DNA of 64,000 nt from Streptomyces roseolus (GCF_014649855.1 NZ_BMTV01000030.1:1-64000), one strand, 5' to 3'. Shown: positions 18,235 to 27,733, counted from the stretch's first letter. Notes: generated by a model not told the origin, from the letters alone. Program-made: numbers and translations.

Positions 18235-19935
18235 ATGACGTCCACCGTGCCCAACGCCGTCGAGCACGCCGACGAGCAGCAGCCGCCGATCACCATGTTC
18301 GGCCCGGACTTCCCGTACGCGTACGACGACTTCCTGGCCCACCCGGCCGGCCTCGGCCAGATACCCGCGACCGAGCACGGCGCCGAGGTCGCGGTCGTCG
18401 GCGGCGGCCTGTCCGGCATCATCGCCGCGTACGAGCTGATGAAGATGGGCCTCAAGCCCGTCGTCTACGAGGCCGACCAGATCGGCGGCCGGCTCCGCAC
18501 GGTGGGCTTCGAGGGACCGGAGACCGAGGGGCTGACGGCGGAGATGGGCGCCATGCGCTTCCCGCCCTCCTCCACCGCCCTCCAGCACTACATCGACCTG
18601 GTCGGCCTGGAGACCACGCCGTTCCCGAACCCGCTGGCCGAGGCCACCCCCTCGACCGTCGTCGACCTCAAGGGCGAGTCGCACTACGCCGAGACCGTCG
18701 ACGACCTGCCGCAGGTCTACCGCGACGTCGCCGCCGCGTGGAACAAGTGCCTCGACGAGGGCGCCGACTTCTCCGACATGAACCGCGCCATGCGCGAGCG
18801 CGACGTCCCGCGCATCCGCGAGATCTGGGCGAAGCTGGTCGAGAAGCTCGACAACCAGACCTTCTACGGCTTCCTCTGCGAGTCCGAGGCCTTCAAGTCC
18901 TTCCGGCACCGCGAGATCTTCGGCCAGGTCGGCTTCGGCACCGGCGGCTGGGACACCGACTTCCCCAACTCCATCCTGGAGATCCTCCGCGTCGTCTACA
19001 CCGAGGCCGACGACCACCACCGCGGCATCGTCGGCGGCTCGCAGCAGCTGCCGCTGCGCCTGTGGGAGCGCGAGCCGGAGAAGATCGTCCACTGGGCGCA
19101 GGGCACCTCGCTGGCCTCCCTGCACGAGGGCGGGCAGCCGAAGCCGGCCGTCACCCGGCTGAACCGCACGGCGGGCAACCGGATCACCGTCACCGACGCG
19201 TCCGGCGACATCCGCACCTACCAGGCGGCGATCTTCACCGCCCAGTCCTGGATGCTGCTCTCCAAGATCGCCTGCGACGACTCGCTCTTCCCGATCGACC
19301 ACTGGACGGCGATCGAGCGGACCCACTACATGGAGTCGAGCAAGCTCTTCGTCCCGGTCGACCGGCCGTTCTGGCTCGACAAGGATGAGGAGACCGGGCG
19401 GGACGTCATGTCGATGACGCTGACCGACCGGATGACCCGCGGCACCTACCTCCTGGACGACGGCCCGGACAAGCCGGCCGTCATCTGCCTCTCGTACACG
19501 TGGTGCGACGACAGCCTGAAGTGGCTGCCGCTGTCCGCGAACGAGCGGATGGAGGTCATGCTGAAGTCGCTCGGCGAGATCTACCCGAAGGTCGACATCC
19601 GGAAGCACATCATCGGCAACCCGGTGACGGTCTCCTGGGAGAACGAGCCCTACTTCATGGGCGCCTTCAAGGCCAACCTGCCGGGGCACTACCGCTACCA
19701 GCGGCGCCTGTTCACCCACTTCATGCAGGACCGCCTGCCTGAGGACAAGCGCGGCATCTTCCTCGCCGGCGACGACATCTCGTGGACGGCCGGCTGGGCC
19801 GAGGGCGCGGTGCAGACGGCGCTCAACGCGGTGTGGGGCGTGATGCACCACTTCGGCGGCGCCACCGACGCCACCAACCCGGGCCCGGGCGACGTCTACG
19901 ACGAGATCGCCCCGGTCGAGCTGCCGGAGGACTGA
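18235..19935 (+). CDS. FAD amine oxidase family, L-lysine 2-monooxygenase (DavB)-like
   Basis: The 566-residue flavoprotein has an N-terminal FAD-binding motif (AVVGGGLSGIIAAYELMK, residues 54-71, then VVYEADQIGGRLR) and the C-terminal FAD end (GIFLAGDDISWTAGWAEGAV). As I recall it, P. putida lysine monooxygenase shares the distinctive stretches FGPDFPYAYDDFLAHPAGLG, EIFGQVGFGTGGWD, MSMTLTDRMTRGTYL and GAFKANLPGHYRYQRR almost word for word. The expected reaction is oxidative decarboxylation of L-lysine to 5-aminovaleramide in the cytoplasm. ATG 18235 has AAGGAG 11 bases upstream. It is co-transcribed with the amidase before it. The next pathway enzymes (DavT, DavD) are not in this window. Confidence 0.88.
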   Translation: MTSTVPNAVEHADEQQPPITMFGPDFPYAYDDFLAHPAGLGQIPATEHGAEVAVVGGGLSGIIAAYELMKMGLKPVVYEADQIGGRLRTVGFEGPETEGLTAEMGAMRFPPSSTALQHYIDLVGLETTPFPNPLAEATPSTVVDLKGESHYAETVDDLPQVYRDVAAAWNKCLDEGADFSDMNRAMRERDVPRIREIWAKLVEKLDNQTFYGFLCESEAFKSFRHREIFGQVGFGTGGWDTDFPNSILEILRVVYTEADDHHRGIVGGSQQLPLRLWEREPEKIVHWAQGTSLASLHEGGQPKPAVTRLNRTAGNRITVTDASGDIRTYQAAIFTAQSWMLLSKIACDDSLFPIDHWTAIERTHYMESSKLFVPVDRPFWLDKDEETGRDVMSMTLTDRMTRGTYLLDDGPDKPAVICLSYTWCDDSLKWLPLSANERMEVMLKSLGEIYPKVDIRKHIIGNPVTVSWENEPYFMGAFKANLPGHYRYQRRLFTHFMQDRLPEDKRGIFLAGDDISWTAGWAEGAVQTALNAVWGVMHHFGGATDATNPGPGDVYDEIAPVELPED

Positions 19936-19947
19936 TCCCCGGAGGCC

Positions 19948-20655
19948 CTACGGCCTGGCCAGGGGCGTGAGCAGCATCCGCCCCACCAGGCCGACCGAGC
20001 GGTCGAGCCGCTCGGTGAACTCGGCCGCGATCCCGGGCAGCGTCCGCAGCTGCCACAGCGAGCGGGCGGCCAGCCAGGCCCCGTCGCGGGCCCGGTCCAG
20101 GCTCCAGCAGCCGAGCAGGTGCGTCAGCGGGTCCGCGATCTCCAGGAGGTCCGGGCCCGGCATCAGTTCCTCGCGGATCCGCTCCTCCAGGAGGACGAGG
20201 ACGTCGCCGACCCGGTCGAACTCGTCCTCCAGGTCGGCCGGCGCGCAGTCCAGGGCGGCGCAGCTGTCGACGAGGGAGAGCGCCAGGTCGTGGCCGATGT
20301 GGGCGTTGATCCCGGCGAGCGCGAACTGGAGCGGGGTCACGCCGGGGTGCCGCCGGTAGTGGAAGAGGGGCCGCCAGCAGGCGGGCCCCGGGCGGCCCGC
20401 CGCGTGGGCCTCGACGGCGGCGAGGTAGCGCTCGGCGAAGAGCACGTCCAGGGTGGCCGCCGCCCGCCGGTCCTCGAAGGCGCCCGCCTCGATGGCGTGG
20501 CCGATCTCCTCGGTGACCGTCAGGTACACCCGGTTGAAGACGGCGACGCCGTCGCCCGGGTGCCAGGCCGCGCGGAGCGACCGCATCCGGTCCACGACGG
20601 GGTCGACCGCCACGAACTGCCCGAGCCGTTCATCCGTCCACTGGGTCTGCGCCAT
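19948..20655 (-). CDS. DUF5995 family protein
   Basis: A 235-residue, mostly helical protein resembling the DUF5995 family, common in actinobacteria and of unknown function. The conserved stretch FHYRRHPGVTPLQFALAG, followed by GINAHIGHDLALSLV, contains several His and Asp residues that could bind metal or be catalytic. There is no signal peptide. It converges on the lysine monooxygenase gene with a 12-bp gap. The start ATG at 20655 follows a strong terminator that separates it from the permease gene upstream, so it probably has its own promoter within the short gap or is read at low level through the terminator. Confidence 0.8.
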   Translation of the reverse strand: MAQTQWTDERLGQFVAVDPVVDRMRSLRAAWHPGDGVAVFNRVYLTVTEEIGHAIEAGAFEDRRAAATLDVLFAERYLAAVEAHAAGRPGPACWRPLFHYRRHPGVTPLQFALAGINAHIGHDLALSLVDSCAALDCAPADLEDEFDRVGDVLVLLEERIREELMPGPDLLEIADPLTHLLGCWSLDRARDGAWLAARSLWQLRTLPGIAAEFTERLDRSVGLVGRMLLTPLARP

Positions 20656-20673
20656 GGGGGCAGACTTCCAGCC

Positions 20674-20706
20674 GCCGGGCCCCGGAGGGAGCCTCCGGGG
20701 CCCGGC
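20674..20706 (-). terminator. terminator between NCS2 permease and DUF5995 gene
   Basis: A perfect 15-bp stem (20674-20688 with 20692-20706; GCCGGGCCCCGGAGG) has a 3-nt loop. It lies 23 bases beyond the permease stop in the direction of transcription. Confidence 0.88.
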
Positions 20707-20728
20707 TTCGCCGGAACGGGCGAATACC

Positions 20729-22135
20729 TCAGTTCTTCGCCGTGTCGCCGGGGCCCGTCTCGTACGAGCTGGTGCCCGAGTCCAGGAGCGGTTCCTGCTC
20801 CGTGGGCGCGGCCTTGAGGTGCGCCGGGGCGAAGGTGCGCAGCACGTGGTAGCCGGTGATGACGACGATCGTGCCGAGTGCGATGCCGCCGAGCTCGAAG
20901 GTGTCGGTGAAGCTCAGCTTCACGCCGCCGACGCCGATGATGATGCCGGCGGCGGCCGGGACCAGGTTGAGCGGGTTGCGCAGGTCGACCTTGGCGTTGA
21001 TCCAGATCTGCGCGCCGAGCAGGCCGATCATGCCGTAGAGGATGACGGTGATGCCGCCGAGGACGCCGCCCGGGATGGCGGCGACGACCGCGCCGAACTT
21101 GGGGCAGAGGCCGAAGAGGAGCGCGAAGCCGGCGGCGGCCCAGTAGGCGGCCGTGGAGTAGACGCGGGTGGCGGCCATGACGCCGATGTTCTCGGAGTAC
21201 GTGGTGTTCGGCGGGCCGCCGACGGCGGTCGACAGCATGGACGCGGCGCCGTCCGCGGCGATCGCGGTGCCCAGCTTGTCGTCGAGGTCGTCGCCGGTCA
21301 TCTCGCCGACGGCCTTCACGTGGCCGGCGTTCTCGGCGATCAGCGCGATGACGACGGGGAGCGCGACGAGGATGGCGGACCACTCGAAGCTGGGGCCGTG
21401 CAGGTCGGGCAGGCCGATCCAGTCGGCCTTGCCGACGGCGGAGAGGTCGAGCCGCCAGTGGTCGGTGACCTGGCCGCTCGGGGACATCGAGTGGATCTTG
21501 CCGAAGACCAGGTCGAGGACCCAGGAGAGGGCGTAGCCGAAGACCAGGCCGAGGAAGATCGCGATCCGTGACCAGAAACCGCGCAGGCAGACCACGGCCA
21601 GACCGGTGAAGAGCATCACCAGGAGGGCCGTCCACTGGTCCTGCGGCCAGTACGTGGAGGCCGTCACGGGCGCCAGGTTGAAGCCGATCAGCATGACGAC
21701 GGCGCCGGTGACCACCGGGGGCATCGCCGCGTGGATGATCCGGGCGCCGAACCTCCGCACCGCGAGACCGGCGAGGAAGAGCACCGCGCCGACCACGAGG
21801 ACGGCGCCGGTCACGGTCGCGCTGCTGCCTCCGGAGGCCCGGATGGCGGCGGCGACGCCCACGAAGGAGAGCGAGCAGCCGAGGTACGAGGGGACCGTGC
21901 CGCGCGTCGCGAGCAGGAAGATGACCGTGGCGAAGCCGGACATCATGATCGCGAGGTTGGGGTCGAGGCCCATGAGCACCGGGGCGACGAAACTCGCCCC
22001 GAACATGGCGACCACGTGCTGTGCGCCGAGACCGACGGTACGGGGCCAGGAGAGCCGCTCGTCGGGGCGGACGACGGCCCCGGGGGCGGGCGTTCTCCCG
22101 TCCCCGTGCAGGGTCCAGCGCACGCCGAGTTTCAT
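20729..22135 (-). CDS. uracil/xanthine permease, NCS2 family
   Basis: A 468-residue membrane protein with about 14 transmembrane segments, of the UraA/nucleobase-cation symporter-2 family. Recognisable motifs are QHVVAMFGASFVAPVLMGL in the first helix, the QH motif, LIAENAGHVKAVGEMTG (with the proton/substrate Glu) and VGGPPNTTYSENIGVMA, the NCS2 signature. The pattern favours uracil as substrate over xanthine, but this is not certain. ATG 22135 has GGAG 8 bases upstream. It is followed by a strong terminator and preceded by a 113-bp gap. The C-terminus (after about residue 435) is hydrophilic. Confidence 0.92.
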   Translation of the reverse strand: MKLGVRWTLHGDGRTPAPGAVVRPDERLSWPRTVGLGAQHVVAMFGASFVAPVLMGLDPNLAIMMSGFATVIFLLATRGTVPSYLGCSLSFVGVAAAIRASGGSSATVTGAVLVVGAVLFLAGLAVRRFGARIIHAAMPPVVTGAVVMLIGFNLAPVTASTYWPQDQWTALLVMLFTGLAVVCLRGFWSRIAIFLGLVFGYALSWVLDLVFGKIHSMSPSGQVTDHWRLDLSAVGKADWIGLPDLHGPSFEWSAILVALPVVIALIAENAGHVKAVGEMTGDDLDDKLGTAIAADGAASMLSTAVGGPPNTTYSENIGVMAATRVYSTAAYWAAAGFALLFGLCPKFGAVVAAIPGGVLGGITVILYGMIGLLGAQIWINAKVDLRNPLNLVPAAAGIIIGVGGVKLSFTDTFELGGIALGTIVVITGYHVLRTFAPAHLKAAPTEQEPLLDSGTSSYETGPGDTAKN

Positions 22136-22248
22136 GAGGTCGCTCCCGTTCTCCGGTTCCGGCGGCCAGGACGCGGCCGCAGAAGATCAGCCATATGGTA
22201 TGCGCCGGAACCGGCCGGGGGAGGGCGCCGGAAGCCCCGGTCCCGGGC

Positions 22249-23469
22249 TCAGCCGACCGGGCCCGCGCTCTTCGCCGTGTCCGTGCCGGCGGGCGCCGCG
22301 GCTGTGGCGCGCGGGGCGGTCCGCAGCACGCCCGCGCCCAGGACCAGGCCGAAGGCGAGGGCGGTGACCAGGCCGAACGAGAACACCAGCGAGGTGGCGT
22401 CGGCGATGCCGCCGATCGCGGAGGGGGCGATCAGACCGGAGGTGTACGTGATGGTGGCGACGCCCGCGATGGCCTGGCTCGGGTTCGGACCGCTGCGCCC
22501 GGCGGCGGCGAAGGCGAGCGGGACGACGACCGCGACCCCGAGGCCGAGCAGTCCGAATCCGGCCATCGCGACGGCGGCGTTCGGGGCGACGACGACCATG
22601 AACCCGCCGAGGGTGGCGGCCACGCCCCCGACCCGGACGGTGCGGACCGCGCCGAAACGGTCCACGACCCGGTCGCCGATCAGCCGGGCCACGGCCATGG
22701 TCAGCGCGAAGGCGGTGGTGGAGGCGGCGGCGAGACCGGCCGAGCCGCCCAGCTCGTCGCGGAGGTAGACGGCCGACCAGTCGAGGCTGGCGCCCTCGGC
22801 GAAGACCGCGCAGAAGCCGATCGCGCCGATGACCAGGGCGGACCTGGGGGGCAGCGCGAAGCGCGGCGGGGCCTCTTCCGCCTCGGCGGGCGCCGGGTCG
22901 AGGACGCCCTGGCAGCAGACGAGGCCGAGGGCGGTCAGGACGAGCGCGGCGATCAGGTGGTGGACGCGGGCGTCGCCGCCGAGATGGGCGGCGACGGTGC
23001 CGGCCGCCGAGCCGAGCAGGGCGCCCACGCTCCACATGCCGTGCAGGCTGGACATGATGGAGCGGCCGAGCCGGGTCTCCGTCTCGACGCCGAGCGCGTT
23101 CATCGCCACGTCGGACATGCCGGCGGTGGCGCCGTAGACGAAGAGGGCCGCGCACAGGCCCCAGACGTTCGGCGCGAGCGAGGGCAGGACGAGCGACAGC
23201 GTCCACAGGGCGAGCAGCCCGCGCAGGGCGGTCCGGTCGCCGAAGCGGTGGCTGATCCGGCCGGCCAGCGGCATCGCGAGCGAGGCGCCGAGGGCCGGGA
23301 ACGCGAGCGCGAGGCCGAGCTGGCCGGCGCTCACCCCCGCGTGCTCCTGGATCCAGGGGATCCGGGTCGCGAAGCTGCCGGTCACGGCCCCGTGCACGCA
23401 GAAGACGGCGGCGACGGCGAAGCGGGCCCGCCGGAGCCGTTCGGAGCTGAGGACGGTCTCCGCCGCCAT
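22249..23469 (-). CDS. major facilitator superfamily transporter
   Basis: A 406-residue MFS protein with 12 predicted transmembrane helices and the loop 2-3 motif GRISHRFGDRTALRG. It resembles the YbjJ/FucP-like branch of small-solute transporters (AGMSDVAMNALGVE, SLHGMWSVGALLG), which includes sugar and drug carriers. ATG 23469 is chosen because GAGGAGGA lies 3-10 bases upstream; an extension of 42 codons further up runs through the operator. It is divergent from a ROK-family regulator over 116 bp with an AT-rich dyad, so it is very likely the regulator's target. The substrate is unknown, possibly a sugar given the ROK partner. Confidence 0.88.
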   Translation of the reverse strand: MAAETVLSSERLRRARFAVAAVFCVHGAVTGSFATRIPWIQEHAGVSAGQLGLALAFPALGASLAMPLAGRISHRFGDRTALRGLLALWTLSLVLPSLAPNVWGLCAALFVYGATAGMSDVAMNALGVETETRLGRSIMSSLHGMWSVGALLGSAAGTVAAHLGGDARVHHLIAALVLTALGLVCCQGVLDPAPAEAEEAPPRFALPPRSALVIGAIGFCAVFAEGASLDWSAVYLRDELGGSAGLAAASTTAFALTMAVARLIGDRVVDRFGAVRTVRVGGVAATLGGFMVVVAPNAAVAMAGFGLLGLGVAVVVPLAFAAAGRSGPNPSQAIAGVATITYTSGLIAPSAIGGIADATSLVFSFGLVTALAFGLVLGAGVLRTAPRATAAAPAGTDTAKSAGPVG

Positions 23470-23507
23470 GGGTCCTCCTCGGGATACGTGTCGTCCGATG
23501 ACGGGCA

Positions 23508-23540
23508 GTAAACTATCAGGAACCCTGCCTGATAAATAGT
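23508..23540. promoter_or_regulatory. AT-rich dyad operator between MFS and ROK genes
   Basis: TATCAGG (23514-23520) and CCTGATA (23528-23534) form a perfect inverted repeat around a 7-bp centre, flanked by AGTAAAC and AATAGT. In a genome this rich in GC the AT content is conspicuous. ROK repressors are known to bind AT-rich dyads of this kind, and a -10-like TAGTTT for the MFS gene (minus strand, 23515-23510) lies within it. Confidence 0.7.
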
Positions 23541-23585
23541 GGTCCGGAGAGAAGACGGCGGGGAAGCGTCTGAGAGGATCACCGC

Positions 23586-24710
23586 ATGGCCGCATCCCCG
23601 AGCACCGCCCGGGCCCTCAACGACCGGCTCGCCCTGCGTCTGCTCCAGGACGAGGGACCGTTGACGGCAGCCCAGCTCAAGACCCTCACCGGGCTCTCCC
23701 GGCCCACCGTCGCCGACCTCGTCGAGCGGCTCAGCGGCTCCGGTCTCGTGCACGTCGTCGGCGAGACCGGCGCCGAGCGCCGCGGTCCCAACGCCAAGCT
23801 CTACGGACTCGTCGCCGACCGCGCCCACCTCGCCGCGCTCGACCTCCGCACCCGCTCGGTCACCGTCGCCGTCACCGACCTCCTCGGCGCCCCGCTCGCC
23901 GAGGCGGCGGCCCCCGTCGGCGAGGACGCCGGCACCGGCGCCGCCGTCGAGCTGGCCGTCGCCCTCCTGGAACGCACCGCGAAGGAGGCGGGCGTCGAGC
24001 GGCTCCACTCCGTCGCCGTCGGCGCCCCCGGCCTCATCGACCCGGCCACCGGCGAGCTCCGCGACTCCACCGGACTGCCCGCCTGGCACCGCCGGCTCGT
24101 CGCCGTCCTCCAGGAACGGCTCCCCGCCCAGGTGCTCGTCGAGAACGAGACCAACCTCGCCGCCGTCGCCGAGCTGCGCGAGGGCGCCGCGACGGGCCGC
24201 GAGGACTTCGTCCTGCTCTGGCTCGGCCAGGGCATCGGCGCCGCCGTCGTCCTCGGCGGACGGCTGCGCCGGGGGGCCTCCGGCGGCGCCGGCGAGATCG
24301 GCTTCCTGCCCGTGCCCGGCACCTCCGGGCTGCCCTCGGCCACCGGCTGCGACGGCGGCTTCCACGAGCTGGTGAGCACCGCCGCCGTCGAGGCCCTCGC
24401 CGCCGCCCACGGCCTCGACCCGGCCGGTGCCCTCGCCTCGGGGCACGGCCCCTTCCTCGACGCCCTGGCCCGCCGGCTCGCGGTCGGCGCGGCGGCCGTC
24501 GCCGCCGTCCTCGACCCGGGCTGTGTGGTCCTCGCCGGCGAGACCGGCCACCAGGGCGGCCCGGAGCTCGCCGCCCGCGTCGAGGCCGGACTCGCCGCGC
24601 TCTCGCCGCTGCGCACCGAGGTCCGCGCCACCACGCTCGGCGACACGGCCGTCCTGCGCGGCGCGCTGCTGCGGGCCCGGGACGCGGCCCAGGACGCCCT
24701 CTTCCCGTAG
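23586..24710 (+). CDS. ROK-family transcriptional regulator
   Basis: The 374-residue protein has an N-terminal winged HTH (residues about 12-65; LTAAQLKTLTGLSRPTVADL) and a C-terminal ROK sugar-kinase-like domain. The kinase-like motifs ALDLRTRSVTVAVTDLLG, VLVENETNLAA and GASGGAGEIGFLPV are present, but the Cys-rich zinc motif of the family is reduced to a single Cys in ATGCDGGFHE, so zinc binding may be lost. It lies divergent from an MFS transporter with a palindromic AT-rich operator between, implying repression of the transporter and of itself, relieved by a sugar or sugar phosphate. Confidence 0.92.
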   Translation: MAASPSTARALNDRLALRLLQDEGPLTAAQLKTLTGLSRPTVADLVERLSGSGLVHVVGETGAERRGPNAKLYGLVADRAHLAALDLRTRSVTVAVTDLLGAPLAEAAAPVGEDAGTGAAVELAVALLERTAKEAGVERLHSVAVGAPGLIDPATGELRDSTGLPAWHRRLVAVLQERLPAQVLVENETNLAAVAELREGAATGREDFVLLWLGQGIGAAVVLGGRLRRGASGGAGEIGFLPVPGTSGLPSATGCDGGFHELVSTAAVEALAAAHGLDPAGALASGHGPFLDALARRLAVGAAAVAAVLDPGCVVLAGETGHQGGPELAARVEAGLAALSPLRTEVRATTLGDTAVLRGALLRARDAAQDALFP

Positions 24711-24762
24711 GTGGGGCCCCGCCCACGGCCCCGCGGGGTCCGAGGGACCCCGGAGCACGCGA

Positions 24763-24797
24763 CCGCGCCGCGCCCCGGACAGGGGGGCGCGGCGCGG
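24763..24797. terminator. bidirectional terminator between ROK and chitinase genes
   Basis: A perfect 14-bp stem (24763-24776 with 24784-24797; CCGCGCCGCGCCCC) and a 7-nt loop lie between two converging genes. Confidence 0.9.
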
Positions 24798-24863
24798 AGG
24801 GTGCGGCCCGGCGGCGGCCAAGGGCCGTGAGACCGCCGCCGGGGGTTCTTCAGGAGGGGCGCG

Positions 24864-27185
24864 TCAGCAGGTGCCGAGGTCCTTCCAGACGCCCCACTCG
24901 CCGGTCGTTCCCGGCTCCTGGTTCTGGGTCCACCACTGGGCCTTCCACTTGTGGCCCTTGTGGGAGACCTCGTTGCCCGCGTTGTAGACCGTGCCGGCCA
25001 CGTACGCCGGGGCGGTGCAGCCGGTCGGCGGCTCCGTCGTCGGCGGGGTGGTCGGCGTGGTGCCGGAGCCCGGCTCCACGACCGTCGTGCCGCGCGCCAG
25101 GTCGCCGGCGAGGGCGTACGTGGTGCCGCTGATGTTCACCGTCCAGTTGGAGGGGGTGGACACCGGCAGGTAGTAGTTGAAGGAGAGCTCGACCGTCGCG
25201 CCGGGGGCCAGCGTCTGCCAGGCCGGGAGCTTCAGCGAGACCCGGTGGAAGTCGCCCTTCAGGCCGCCCACGTTGGAGCCCGTGTGGTCGCTGTTGATGA
25301 CCTTGGTGCCGAAGCCGGACTGGTCGGAGGCGTTGGCCGGGGCCGAGGTGCCGTAGTCGAACTGGAACTCCGTGCCGCCGGGCAGCGTGGTGTTCGTCCG
25401 GTTGGTGATCTTCACCTTGGGGGTGATCGGGTAGTTCGAGTCGCCCAGCTTGAACTCGGTGAAGGCGGTCTCGATGTTCACGGCCTGGGTCGGCAGCGCC
25501 TTGTTCGACTTCTTGGCGCCGTACGGGGCGGCGGCCTTGAACTTGTCGTACATCAGCGAGGTGAGCGTGGAGCCCATCTCGTACTGGCCCTTGGCGGCGT
25601 TCCAGGAGTAGTCGCCGGCCATCTCCCAGACCATGGTGCCGCCGATGCCGCGGTCGACCACGTAGTCGGCCTTGGCGGCCACGGACTGCTCGTCCTCGGT
25701 GGAGAGGAAGACCTTCTTCTCGGCGTTCCACAGCCACGGCGCGACCAGGGTCGAGTCGTACTTGCGGGCGTAGGTGCCGGTCAGGGTGGTGTTCGCCGGG
25801 AAGCCGTACTTCGTGACGTAGTCGCCGACGATCCCCTTCTCCAGGTTCTTGGCGTGCCACATCGGGTTGGAGCCGGCGGGCGACTCCTTGCCCGTGGTGT
25901 CCTTGTCGTGCCACAGGTTGTCGATGCCGACGGCGCCGTCACCGCACTTGGTCAGGCCGGCGCCGGCCGGGCAGGTGGCCGCGGTGGCCTTGCCCCAGAG
26001 GCCGTCGGTGCCGCCCTGCACGTTCTTGTGGCCGCGGGTGTAGTAGGGCAGGCCGATGTTGATGCGGCCGGCCGGCATGGAGCCGCGGAAGTAGTGGTAC
26101 GCCCAGTCGGTGTTGAGGTAGCCGATGTTGCCGTACTGGGAGGAGCCGTAGACGTTGGCGGCGGCGAGCTCGCCGTCCTTGCCGTCGTCGAAGAGCGAGG
26201 CATTGGGGCCGACGTACTCGTTCCAGGCGCCGTGCAGGTCGTACGACATGATGTTGACGTAGTCCAGGTACTTCTGGACCTGGAAGGTCTCCATGCCGCG
26301 CAGCAGGTAGCCGGAGGACGGGGCGGCGACGGTCAGCAGGTAGTGCTTGCCGTCGGCGGCGCCGGCCCGGTCCAGCTTCTCGCGCAGCGACTTCATCAGG
26401 GCGTCGTAGCCCTTGACGAGGCCGGCGCGGCGGGGGTTGGCGAGCGACCAGTCCAGCGGGTTGCCCGCGTCCTTCATGGTGGTCGGGTACTCGTAGTCGA
26501 TGTCGACGCCGTTGAACCCGTACTTCCGGATGAAGTCGACCGCCGAGGTGGCGAAGGTGTCGATGCCGGCCTGGTTGACCGAGCCGTCGGCGTTGGTGGC
26601 CATCGAGTAGAAGCCGCCGGAGTTCACCCGGTCGCCGTTGTCGGCGAAGTAGCCGCCGGTCTCGGCCCAGCCGCCGACGGAGATCAGCGTCTTGACGTCG
26701 GGGTGCTGCTTCTTGAACTTGTTCAGCAGGTTGAAGTGGCCCTTGTAGGGGAGGGCCGGGTCCATCTCGGCGCCGGCCACGCCGGGCCAGGTCATGCCGG
26801 TGGCGGCGTTGTTCGGGCCGTCCGTGCCGACCGAGAGCTTGTTGTCGCCGCCGATGTGGCCGAAGGCGTAGTTGATGTGGGTGATCTTGTCCCACGGGAT
26901 GTTGTGGGCGAGGTACGCGGGCTCGCCGTTCTTGCCGGTGCGCCAGCCCGTGAAGTAGCCGATGACGCGGCGCTGGTGGTCGGCGCCCATCTTCTCGCGG
27001 CCCTCGGTGTCGTAGACCGAGCAGTAGGGCACGTCGACGCCGGGCGTCTTGTACAGGCCGTCGGGGCGACAGCTCTCGTTGTCGGCGGCGTACGAGACGC
27101 CGCCGGCGAGCGAGCTGAGCAGCAGTCCGGCGACGGCGGCACCGGACGCGAGCAGCGACGCTCTCTTGGTCGTGGGGGACAGCAC
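24864..27185 (-). CDS. secreted chitinase, GH18 catalytic domain plus chitin-binding domains
   Basis: A 773-residue exported enzyme. Residues 1-33 are a signal peptide (basic start, hydrophobic core [19 protein letters not shown], cleavage near SYAA). The GH18 barrel spans about residues 70-560 with the catalytic motif [12 protein letters not shown], where the last Glu is the acid, plus [15 protein letters not shown] and the end strand [15 protein letters not shown] chitin-binding-type beta domain (about 575-700) and a Pro/Thr linker precede a CBM5/12 domain ([20 protein letters not shown], then WKAQWWT). It degrades chitin outside the cell. The start is GTG 27185, with GAGGAGG 8 bases upstream, because it gives a proper signal peptide. 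The promoter carries the classical chitinase direct repeats. Confidence 0.95.
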   Translation of the reverse strand: MLSPTTKRASLLASGAAVAGLLLSSLAGGVSYAADNESCRPDGLYKTPGVDVPYCSVYDTEGREKMGADHQRRVIGYFTGWRTGKNGEPAYLAHNIPWDKITHINYAFGHIGGDNKLSVGTDGPNNAATGMTWPGVAGAEMDPALPYKGHFNLLNKFKKQHPDVKTLISVGGWAETGGYFADNGDRVNSGGFYSMATNADGSVNQAGIDTFATSAVDFIRKYGFNGVDIDYEYPTTMKDAGNPLDWSLANPRRAGLVKGYDALMKSLREKLDRAGAADGKHYLLTVAAPSSGYLLRGMETFQVQKYLDYVNIMSYDLHGAWNEYVGPNASLFDDGKDGELAAANVYGSSQYGNIGYLNTDWAYHYFRGSMPAGRINIGLPYYTRGHKNVQGGTDGLWGKATAATCPAGAGLTKCGDGAVGIDNLWHDKDTTGKESPAGSNPMWHAKNLEKGIVGDYVTKYGFPANTTLTGTYARKYDSTLVAPWLWNAEKKVFLSTEDEQSVAAKADYVVDRGIGGTMVWEMAGDYSWNAAKGQYEMGSTLTSLMYDKFKAAAPYGAKKSNKALPTQAVNIETAFTEFKLGDSNYPITPKVKITNRTNTTLPGGTEFQFDYGTSAPANASDQSGFGTKVINSDHTGSNVGGLKGDFHRVSLKLPAWQTLAPGATVELSFNYYLPVSTPSNWTVNISGTTYALAGDLARGTTVVEPGSGTTPTTPPTTEPPTGCTAPAYVAGTVYNAGNEVSHKGHKWKAQWWTQNQEPGTTGEWGVWKDLGTC

Positions 27186-27295
27186 GATCGGGTCCTCCTC
27201 GGGGAGGTCAAGAAACACGCAACGAACAAGGGGGTGGTACGTGTTGGGCCCGGGGTGTGCGCACACCGGCGGGCCGTGCCTCGGAGGTGACACGG

Positions 27296-27337
27296 ACATT
27301 AAGAGGACTAGACCAGTGCGTCAATAGGTCTGGACCA
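27296..27337 (-). promoter_or_regulatory. chitinase promoter with 12-bp direct repeats (DasR-type)
   Basis: On the minus strand TGGTCCAGACCT (27337-27326) and TGGTCTAGTCCT (27315-27304) share 10 of 12 bases and start 22 bp apart. They overlap a promoter TTGACG (27324-27319) - 17 bp - TAATGT (27301-27296). Such repeats are known to control Streptomyces chitinase genes through glucose and chitin signals, and they resemble the DasR site ACTGGTCTAGACCACT. Transcription would begin near 27289, giving a leader of about 105 nt. Confidence 0.85.
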
Positions 27338-27429
27338 TCGGAGCATTCTGAAAGGCCGTGTGAGTCATCGCACAGAGATCGTGTGCATGACCTTCGGCGG
27401 GGCGTGGCACACTGGCCCTGTATCAGCAG

Positions 27430-27558
27430 CAGCGCACTCCGGGGTCGGTGTAATTCCGAACCGGCGGTATAGTCCGCGACCCGTCCGCAGCCAGCGGCCG
27501 GTTGATCAGGTGAAATTCCTGGACCGACGGTGAAAGTCCGGATGGGAGGCAGTGCGCG
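27430..27558 (+). promoter_or_regulatory. FMN riboswitch (RFN element)
   Basis: The classical RFN pattern is present: closing stem GCGCACT (27432-27438) with AGTGCGC (27551-27557), CCGGGGTCGGTG at the start, GAACCGGCGG, CCAGCGGCCGGTTGATCAGG, and the run GACGGTGAAAGTCCGGATGGGAGG near the end. It senses FMN and represses the rib operon downstream. A small hairpin (ACCCC..GGGGT, 27566-27580) follows and could be part of the expression platform. About 175 nt lie between it and the ribD start. With the chitinase promoter it accounts for the 548-bp gap 27186-27733. Confidence 0.95.
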
Positions 27559-27733
27559 GCGGGCGACCCCTGACAGGGGTGTGCCGGCCGTACGTCCGCT
27601 GGTGGCCGCGCTCCGCGTCGGCGCACCCGTGGACCTCCGGCCTACCGGCACACCTGCTGCGCAGCCGTCGTACCCGCTCTCTGTCGTCATCGACAGGCCC
27701 CGGAGTCCGTGCCCGAAGAGGCAGGAGGACCCG

